The notes below the pieces were generated by a model that was given only the letters and a program-made list of their open reading frames with translations, was not told the origin of the DNA and did no database searches. Shown here piece by piece: positions 59,006 to 64,000 of a stretch of DNA of 64,000 bases (the first letter of the stretch is position 1; every line of letters begins with the position of its first letter). The position numbers and the translations under genes were made by a program. The DNA is taken from the NCBI GenBank assembly GCA_049324835.1, contig JBMOMT010000055.1, forward strand, positions 177,016-241,015. The letters run 5' to 3'. Source of the DNA: JBMOMT01 sp049324835 (GTDB taxonomy: Bacteria > Chloroflexota > Anaerolineae > CAYNKW01).

Positions 59006-61261
59006 GTGTCCCAGGACCTTTTCGACCATGGCAGTCACAGACGTCTGGAAAAAGAAGCCCCGCTCGCGGCCCGCATGCGCCCCCGTACGCTCGATGAGTT
59101 CGTGGGCCAGGAGCACATCGTAGGGCCGGGGCGGCTGCTGCGGCGCGCCATCCAGGCGGATCAGCTTTCGTCGCTCATTTTCTACGGCCCACCCGGCACC
59201 GGCAAAACCACGCTGGCGATGGTCATCGCCAACACCACACGTAGCCACTTTATCACCATCAACGCGGTGCTGGCCGGCGTCAAGGACATCCGCGGGGCCA
59301 TCGAGGTGGCACAGGAGCGTCACAAACTCTACGGTCAGCGTACCATCCTCTTTGTGGACGAAGTCCACCGCTGGAACAAGGCCCAGCAAGACGCGCTGCT
59401 GCCGTGGGTGGAAAACGGCACCGTCATCCTCATCGGCGCGACGACGGAAAACCCCTATTTTTCGGTCAATCGGCCGCTGGTGAGCCGCAGCCGTATTTTC
59501 CAGCTCAAACCACTCACCGAGGACGATCTGCGGGCCATTGCCCTTCAGGCGATTCGAGACCAGGAGCGCGGCTACGGTCGATTCACCCTGGAGCTGCGCC
59601 CCGACGTGCTTGGGCACCTGGTGAACGTGGCCAACGGCGACGCCCGCAGTGTGCTCAATGCCCTGGAGCTGGCCGTGGAAACGACCTCACCGAACGACGA
59701 TGGTATCATCGTCGTCGACATGGCGGTGGCCGAGGAGAGCATCCAGCGCCGGGCGGTGCTCTATGACCGGGACGGCGACGTGCATTTCGATACCATCAGC
59801 GCTTTCATCAAGTCGTTGCGCGGCTCCGATCCCGACGCGGCCCTCTACTGGCTGGCCAAGATGGTCTATGCCGGCGAAGAACCACGTTTTATCTTTCGGC
59901 GCATGCTCATCTTGGCCGCAGAAGACGTGGGTCTGGCCGATCCTGATGCCATCCGCGTGGTCACAGCCTGCGCCGATGCTTTCGAGCGGGTGGGGCTGCC
60001 AGAAGGCCAGTTTCACCTGGCCGAAGCCACGCTTTATCTGGCCACGGCGCTCAAATCCAACTCGGCGCTGGCCTACTTTGACGCCCTGCGCACGGTGCAG
60101 GAGGAGCGTGAGGCCGAGGTGCCCACTCATCTCAAAGATAACAGCCGCGATAAGGAGGGTTTTGGTCACGGCGAGGGTTACCTTTACCCCCATGCCTACC
60201 GCGATCATTGGGTGGCCCAGCAGTACCTGCCCGATTTCCTGCAGGGTAAAATGTTTTACCAGCCGTCGGATCAGGGCCACGAGAAGGCTATCCAACAACG
60301 GGTGGTTCGCCATCGCGAGGCGCAACTGGCGGCCATGGTGGAGGGCGCAGCCGTGGTGCCGCCGGAGGTGTTGACCTTTTCGCCCCAAGATCGCGCCCGC
60401 GATCGCTGGTTGCAGCGCGCGGTGAGTAACGCCGGGCGCGGCCTGGAACAGATCCGCGACCGGGTGCTCGCGGCGGCAGCCATCCAGCGGCATCACCTGG
60501 CGCTCGATCTCAACGCTGGCGCAGGGTTGCTCACCTGGGAAGCGCTGCGGCGCGCACCGGAGGGCAGTGTCTGGGCGCTCACCACCGATCCACAGGCGGC
60601 TGAGGCGTTGCGTCAGCAGGCGGCCCGGTTGCCAGAGCTGGAACGACCGTTCGTGCTCCAGGGTGCATTCGACGATCTACCGGCGCTCATCACCGCCCAG
60701 GGTCAGGGTGAGGTGCGTTTCGATGTTGTCGTGGGGCGTAATGCTCTCACCCGTCATCCAGACAAAGACGCCGCCGCGTATATGGTCCGATCGTTGCTCC
60801 GCGCCGGTGGTGTGGTCTCGCTGGCCGAGACGGTGCCGCGCCACACCCAACGGCTCTACGAGCTGGTGGATCGTTCTACTCTGGGCGACGATCTGGTGGC
60901 GCGCTGGCGGGCCGCCGAGGAGGCCATCTATGCTGAACCAGACGACCCGATGGTCAACTGGGATGCGCCGGAATTGACCCAGGCCTTTCGCGCCGCTGGC
61001 TTGGCCGACGTTCATCTCCACCTCGAGCGCACCACCGCCGAGGTGCGTATCACACCAGACTTGCTGGCGCGTTGGTTCGCAGCCGTGCACTCTGCTCCGG
61101 CCAGTGGGCAACGGCCGAGTTACGGTCAGCGTTTGAGCCAGTTTCTCGCCGCCGACGAGATCGAGCAAGTCCAGGCCTTGTTGGCCTCCAGTTTAGGCGG
61201 CCAGATCGTGAGCTGGGGGTCTGTGGTGGCTTTTGTGGTCGCCACGGCATCGGAGACATAG
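59006..61261 (+). CDS. rarA: RarA/MgsA-type replication ATPase fused to a methyltransferase-like domain
   Basis: The 751-residue protein has a full RarA part (about 1-430): RMRPRTLDEFVGQEHIVG, Walker A YGPPGTGKTT (K67), Walker B FVDEVHRWNKAQQDALLP, GATTENPYFSVN, and the C-terminal YPHAYRDHWVAQQY. RarA acts on stalled replication forks. Residues 440-751 add a methyltransferase-like domain with LDLNAGAGLLTWEAL (SAM motif I) and FDVVVGRNALTRH then LLRAGGVVSLAE. What it methylates, if anything, is unknown. GTG at 59006 has TTTGGAGG upstream. Confidence 0.9.
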   Translation: MSQDLFDHGSHRRLEKEAPLAARMRPRTLDEFVGQEHIVGPGRLLRRAIQADQLSSLIFYGPPGTGKTTLAMVIANTTRSHFITINAVLAGVKDIRGAIEVAQERHKLYGQRTILFVDEVHRWNKAQQDALLPWVENGTVILIGATTENPYFSVNRPLVSRSRIFQLKPLTEDDLRAIALQAIRDQERGYGRFTLELRPDVLGHLVNVANGDARSVLNALELAVETTSPNDDGIIVVDMAVAEESIQRRAVLYDRDGDVHFDTISAFIKSLRGSDPDAALYWLAKMVYAGEEPRFIFRRMLILAAEDVGLADPDAIRVVTACADAFERVGLPEGQFHLAEATLYLATALKSNSALAYFDALRTVQEEREAEVPTHLKDNSRDKEGFGHGEGYLYPHAYRDHWVAQQYLPDFLQGKMFYQPSDQGHEKAIQQRVVRHREAQLAAMVEGAAVVPPEVLTFSPQDRARDRWLQRAVSNAGRGLEQIRDRVLAAAAIQRHHLALDLNAGAGLLTWEALRRAPEGSVWALTTDPQAAEALRQQAARLPELERPFVLQGAFDDLPALITAQGQGEVRFDVVVGRNALTRHPDKDAAAYMVRSLLRAGGVVSLAETVPRHTQRLYELVDRSTLGDDLVARWRAAEEAIYAEPDDPMVNWDAPELTQAFRAAGLADVHLHLERTTAEVRITPDLLARWFAAVHSAPASGQRPSYGQRLSQFLAADEIEQVQALLASSLGGQIVSWGSVVAFVVATASET

Positions 61262-61277
61262 GCTTTCAGGGTTCAAT

Positions 61278-61306
61278 TTGACAGTTTTGGTTTTCGCTGC
61301 TATAAT
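61278..61306 (+). promoter_or_regulatory. Consensus promoter of the first cold-shock gene
   Basis: Exact TTGACA (61278-61283), 17-base spacer, exact TATAAT (61301-61306): the strongest promoter in the window. It lies just past the rarA stop. Confidence 0.85.
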
Positions 61307-61355
61307 GGCTACTTGTAGGATGGTGTAAGTTGTCGAGTCGCTGCTTCAAAAGCAT

Positions 61356-61387
61356 ACGCCCGGGCTTACAAGTCCGGGCGTGTTTTT
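61356..61387 (+). promoter_or_regulatory. Terminator-like hairpin in the first cold-shock leader
   Basis: ACGCCCGG (61356-61363) pairs with CCGGGCGT (61374-61381), with an inner CTT/AAG pair, and GTTTTT follows. Between promoter and start codon it can act as an attenuator that would be bypassed or melted when conditions change. Confidence 0.6.
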
Positions 61388-61450
61388 GTGAGTTGACCCG
61401 GCAACGACATCAAGCAAGTTTAGCAGCGCAGAAAGGAAAAAAGCAAGACC

Positions 61451-61660
61451 ATGAACGATCGAGAAGTTGGAACCGTGAAATGGTTCAGCGACTCCAAGGG
61501 ATACGGCTTTATCGCGCGCGAGGGCGCCGATGACGTATTCGTCCACTATTCGGCCCTCCAGATGCAAGGCTTCAAGACGTTGGAGGAAGGCCAGCAGGTC
61601 GAATTCTCCATCGAGCAAGGCCCCAAGGGTCCACAGGCGACAAACGTCGTGCTCGTGTAG
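61451..61660 (+). CDS. Cold-shock domain protein
   Basis: The 69-residue protein is a single cold-shock domain with GTVKWFSDSKGYGFI (RNP1) and VFVHYSAL (RNP2), binding single-stranded nucleic acids as an RNA chaperone. The leader is about 140 bases with a hairpin, as often seen for temperature-controlled csp genes. A purine-rich AGAAAGGAAAAAAG lies before the ATG at 61451. Confidence 0.95.
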   Translation: MNDREVGTVKWFSDSKGYGFIAREGADDVFVHYSALQMQGFKTLEEGQQVEFSIEQGPKGPQATNVVLV

Positions 61661-61706
61661 CACGACGAGCTTGACCAGACAGCTCTGGCGATCAACCGAC
61701 AGGCCC

Positions 61707-61737
61707 AAGAGCCGTTCAGTTTCTGAACGGCTCTTTT
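61707..61737 (+). terminator. Intrinsic terminator after the first cold-shock gene
   Basis: AAGAGCCGTTCAG (61707-61719) pairs perfectly with CTGAACGGCTCTT (61723-61735) around TTT; further T bases follow. Confidence 0.88.
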
Positions 61738-61753
61738 GTATGGTTCGCCACAT

Positions 61754-61782
61754 TTGACAGAAAAGCCAAGTCGTGTTACCAT
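61754..61782 (+). promoter_or_regulatory. Promoter of the second cold-shock gene
   Basis: Exact TTGACA (61754-61759), 17 bases, TACCAT (61777-61782). It starts right after the terminator of the first gene, so the two csp genes are separately expressed. Confidence 0.6.
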
Positions 61783-61818
61783 ACGCCCCACAGGAGCAAA
61801 GATGTCCTGGGCGATACC

Positions 61819-61858
61819 CACCGCAAAAGCCTGGCACGCGCTTCGGCGGTGTTTTTTT
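61819..61858 (+). promoter_or_regulatory. Terminator-like hairpin in the second cold-shock leader
   Basis: CACCGC (61819-61824) can pair with GCGGTG (61846-61851), followed by TTTTTTT, again in a leader between promoter and ribosome site. The long loop (21 bases) makes this weaker than the first hairpin. Confidence 0.45.
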
Positions 61859-61900
61859 GCCTGGGCCTCGCTCCGGCAACACATCTCAAAGGAGGCCCAC

Positions 61901-62110
61901 ATGTCATCTCGCGTGACCGGTACAGTCGAGTGGTTCGATAATTCCAAAGGTTTTGGTTACATCCAGGCAAAAGATTTGGGCAAGGTGTTCGTTCACTATC
62001 AGGCCATCGCCGATGGCGGCATCCGCCACCTATGCAGCGGGGACCAGGTCGAGTTTTCTGTTCGGCAGAACCCACGAGGCCCCGAGGCCGTCCAGGTCAC
62101 CCGTCTCTGA
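61901..62110 (+). CDS. Cold-shock domain protein, second copy
   Basis: The 69-residue protein has VTGTVEWFDNSKGFGYI and KVFVHYQAI, the two RNA-binding motifs. Trp and Phe/Tyr in RNP1 are kept, while the second half (VRQNPRGPEAVQV) differs from the first copy. ATG at 61901 has AAAGGAGG. An upstream in-frame ATG at 61736 is ignored because it would read through the promoter and leader. Confidence 0.93.
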   Translation: MSSRVTGTVEWFDNSKGFGYIQAKDLGKVFVHYQAIADGGIRHLCSGDQVEFSVRQNPRGPEAVQVTRL

Positions 62111-62223
62111 CCACAGACTGTGCAGAGGCAAGCCCCGCCGACCAGCGCGCCGTCGGGGCTTGCTGGCAGGTTGCGTCTGGGCCTCAGCGGGACGCTCTCG
62201 ACCCGCGTGAGCAGGAGTCGGCT

Positions 62224-63876
62224 ATGTCACATAAATTAAAGATCATCCCGCTGGGAGGGCTCGGCGAGGTTGGCAAGAACATGATGGTTCTGGAATACAA
62301 TCAGAACATCCTGGTCATCGATGCCGGCCTCATGTTCCCAGAAAACGACATGTTGGGCATCGACCTGGTGATTCCGGATTACGGCTACCTGATGGACAAG
62401 AAGGACTGGGTGCGGGCCATCATTGTCACTCACGGTCACGAGGACCACACCGGCGCGTTGCCCTACTTGCTGAGTGATATCCCGGCTCCCATTTACACCA
62501 CTCGCCTCACACGTGGCCTCATCGAAGTCAAGCTGAAACAGAATCACCTGCTAGAAGAGACCACCATCCACACCATTCAGCCGGGCGATCAGATCGGTAT
62601 TGGCCCCTTTGACGTCGAATTCTTTCACGTGTGCCACTCGATCCCAGATGGCGTGGGGCTGGCCATCGAGACGCCGCTGGGCCTGGTGGTTCACTCGGGC
62701 GACTTTAAATTCGATCACACGCCTGTAGACGGCAGGCCGACCGACTTTGCCAAGCTGGCCGAGTTGGGTGGGCGGTGTCCCCTGGTGCTCCTGGCCGATT
62801 CGACCAATGCCGAGCGCCCCGGCTCGACACCTTCGGAAAAAGTGATTGACGAGGCGTTCGACCACGTTTTCCGTGAAGCCGAGGGGCGCATCATCGTGGG
62901 CACGTTTGCCTCGCTCATCTCCCGCATCCAGCAGGTGATCAACGCCGCCCTGAGTTTCGACCGCCAGGTGACCATCGCCGGTTACACCATGAGCGAATAC
63001 GTCAGAATTGCCCAGAAAATGGGCTACCTGCACGTGCCGCCTGGGATCATGGTGCCCATCGATCAGGCTACACAATTGCCGCCGGAGCGAGTGGTGATCC
63101 TGGCCACCGGCACTCAGGGCGAGCCATCGGCTGCGCTGGCGCGCATGGCGACCGGCCGTCACAAACACGTCAGAATCCAGCCCGGCGATACGGTCGTTCA
63201 CTCGGCGCATCCTATCCCTGGCAACGAGGAGCTGGTGGGCCGCACCATCAACCGGCTGATCCAGCGGGGGGCGCACGTACTCTATAGCCGAATCGCGCCG
63301 GTGCACGTTTCCGGCCACGCCAGCTCTGAGGAGCAGCGGCTGCTGCTGAACATCATCCGGCCCAGGTTCTTTGTGCCTATCCACGGCGAATTACGCCACC
63401 TGACGCGCCACGCCCAACTGGCTCATGAGCTGGGCATGCCGCCGGAGAACACCTTTGTGGTGGAAAACGGCTACATTCTCGAATTCGATGCCACCAGTGG
63501 GGCGGTGGGCGAGCGTGTGCCGGGTGGTTACGTGTTTGTCGATGGCTCTGGTGTGGGTGATATCGGCCCGGCAGTCTTGAGAGATCGGGAGATCCTGGCT
63601 CGTGATGGTTTCGTGGTGGCCATCCTGCAACTGGACGCCGAGAGTGGTAAACTGCGCCGCCCGCCAGACATCATCAGCCGGGGTTTTGTCTTTATGCGGG
63701 ATTCTGAGGAACTGCTGGCTCGGGCCGCCGACAAGGTTCAGGAACTCGTCGCTTCAGCCCCTGGGGAGGCCAAATCGAGCGCCCTGGAGGATCAGGTGCG
63801 CTCGCTGTTGAATGGTTTTTTGTACCAGGAAACAAAACGCCGCCCTATGGTCATTCCGGTGATCACCGAGTATTGA
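62224..63876 (+). CDS. rnj: Ribonuclease J
   Basis: The protein of about 550 residues is a metallo-beta-lactamase-fold RNase with endo- and 5'-3' exonuclease activity that drives mRNA decay. It has GGLGEVGKNMM, the zinc motif THGHEDHTGAL, HSIPDG, ADSTNAERPG, SGHASSEEQRLLL and PIHGELRHL, and the usual beta-CASP insert. It begins at ATG 62224 (GGAG eight bases upstream). It lies after the cold-shock genes, a plausible link to cold-adapted RNA handling. Confidence 0.95.
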   Translation: MSHKLKIIPLGGLGEVGKNMMVLEYNQNILVIDAGLMFPENDMLGIDLVIPDYGYLMDKKDWVRAIIVTHGHEDHTGALPYLLSDIPAPIYTTRLTRGLIEVKLKQNHLLEETTIHTIQPGDQIGIGPFDVEFFHVCHSIPDGVGLAIETPLGLVVHSGDFKFDHTPVDGRPTDFAKLAELGGRCPLVLLADSTNAERPGSTPSEKVIDEAFDHVFREAEGRIIVGTFASLISRIQQVINAALSFDRQVTIAGYTMSEYVRIAQKMGYLHVPPGIMVPIDQATQLPPERVVILATGTQGEPSAALARMATGRHKHVRIQPGDTVVHSAHPIPGNEELVGRTINRLIQRGAHVLYSRIAPVHVSGHASSEEQRLLLNIIRPRFFVPIHGELRHLTRHAQLAHELGMPPENTFVVENGYILEFDATSGAVGERVPGGYVFVDGSGVGDIGPAVLRDREILARDGFVVAILQLDAESGKLRRPPDIISRGFVFMRDSEELLARAADKVQELVASAPGEAKSSALEDQVRSLLNGFLYQETKRRPMVIPVITEY

Positions 63877-63934
63877 CTCGACTTTTGCAGTGACATAACC
63901 TGACCCTGCAACACGTTAACAACGAGATACTCGA

Positions 63935-63956
63935 GGAGACTGCTGAAAAAGTCTCC
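63935..63956. repeat. Small hairpin after the RNase J gene
   Basis: GGAGACT (63935-63941) pairs with AGTCTCC (63950-63956) around GCTGAAAA. No T-run follows on the plus strand. The string GACTGCTGAAAAAGTC resembles ends of some insertion sequences, but no transposase is seen. Confidence 0.4.
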
Positions 63957-63972
63957 CGGCTCTAGCTGATAT

Positions 63973-64000
63973 TTGACTCATTCTAATAATTCTTATATAA
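63973..64000 (+). promoter_or_regulatory. Probable promoter at the window edge
   Basis: TTGACT (63973-63978), 17 bases, TATAA at 63996-64000, cut off by the edge. It would drive a gene beyond the window. Confidence 0.5.

Noticed and set aside
63935..63956. Possible insertion-sequence end
   Set aside because: Only a short hairpin is visible; no transposase, second end or target duplication lies in the window.

Overview
The window looks like a piece of a high-GC bacterial chromosome, most plausibly Chloroflexota (Anaerolineae/Caldilineae-like). This is an inference from protein style: Thr/Pro-rich extracytoplasmic linkers, GAF/PAS-heavy sensors, tandem DUF4230-type proteins, YfhO-like and PMT-like membrane proteins, and many short hairpin repeats between genes. 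No rRNA, tRNA, CRISPR array or transposase gene was recognised. Where promoters can be seen they are of the TTGACA-17-TATAAT kind.

Region 1 (1-22.4 kb, all minus strand) is an exopolysaccharide/cell-surface polysaccharide locus. Read in its own direction it begins with a receiver-ATPase fusion. It continues with a Wzz-like chain-length protein, a flippase, a CpsD-like protein that has lost its Walker lysine, a previously unlisted 43-residue membrane protein and an O-antigen-ligase-like polymerase. Then come three hexapeptide acyltransferases, several family 2 and family 4 glycosyltransferases, a FemAB-like acyltransferase, two initiating sugar-phosphate transferases (one with degraded active sites) and a TagA-type glycosyltransferase fused to two STAS domains. 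It ends with a stand-alone STAS protein and the start of a GAF protein that runs off the window. The STAS domains suggest that partner-switching signalling is built into this polysaccharide locus.

Region 2 (22.8-38 kb, plus strand) holds two large PAS/GAF histidine kinases with a single-domain response regulator between them. It then has a DEAH helicase with a C-terminal Cys cluster and a membrane glycosylation set (polyprenyl-phosphate GT2, PMT-like GT39, YfhO-like protein), and ends with an AmaP/Asp23-like protein and a clear intrinsic terminator.

Region 3 (38-43.1 kb, minus) has two tandem DUF4230-type proteins, a lipoprotein, prfB with its programmed +1 frameshift, ftsY and a UPF0173 metallo-hydrolase. 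Region 4 (43.3-48 kb, plus) is a compact Rsb-type module: STAS antagonist, an RsbW-like kinase fused to a STAS domain, and a membrane multi-GAF PP2C phosphatase.

Region 5 (48.2-58.9 kb, minus) opens with the most striking gene of the window, a predicted single-pass membrane protein that joins a CHAT protease, a STAND-type ATPase, a transmembrane helix and extracytoplasmic Ig/FN3-like domains. Upstream of it lie a zinc-finger membrane protein coupled to nadK, then hisS, a DegV protein, a lipoprotein, a monoglyceride-lipase-like hydrolase and mazG. Region 6 (59-64 kb, plus) has rarA fused to a methyltransferase-like domain, two cold-shock protein genes with hairpin-bearing leaders, and RNase J.

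At least four families of short inverted or tandem repeats recur between genes. Several are shared by distant sites in this window.
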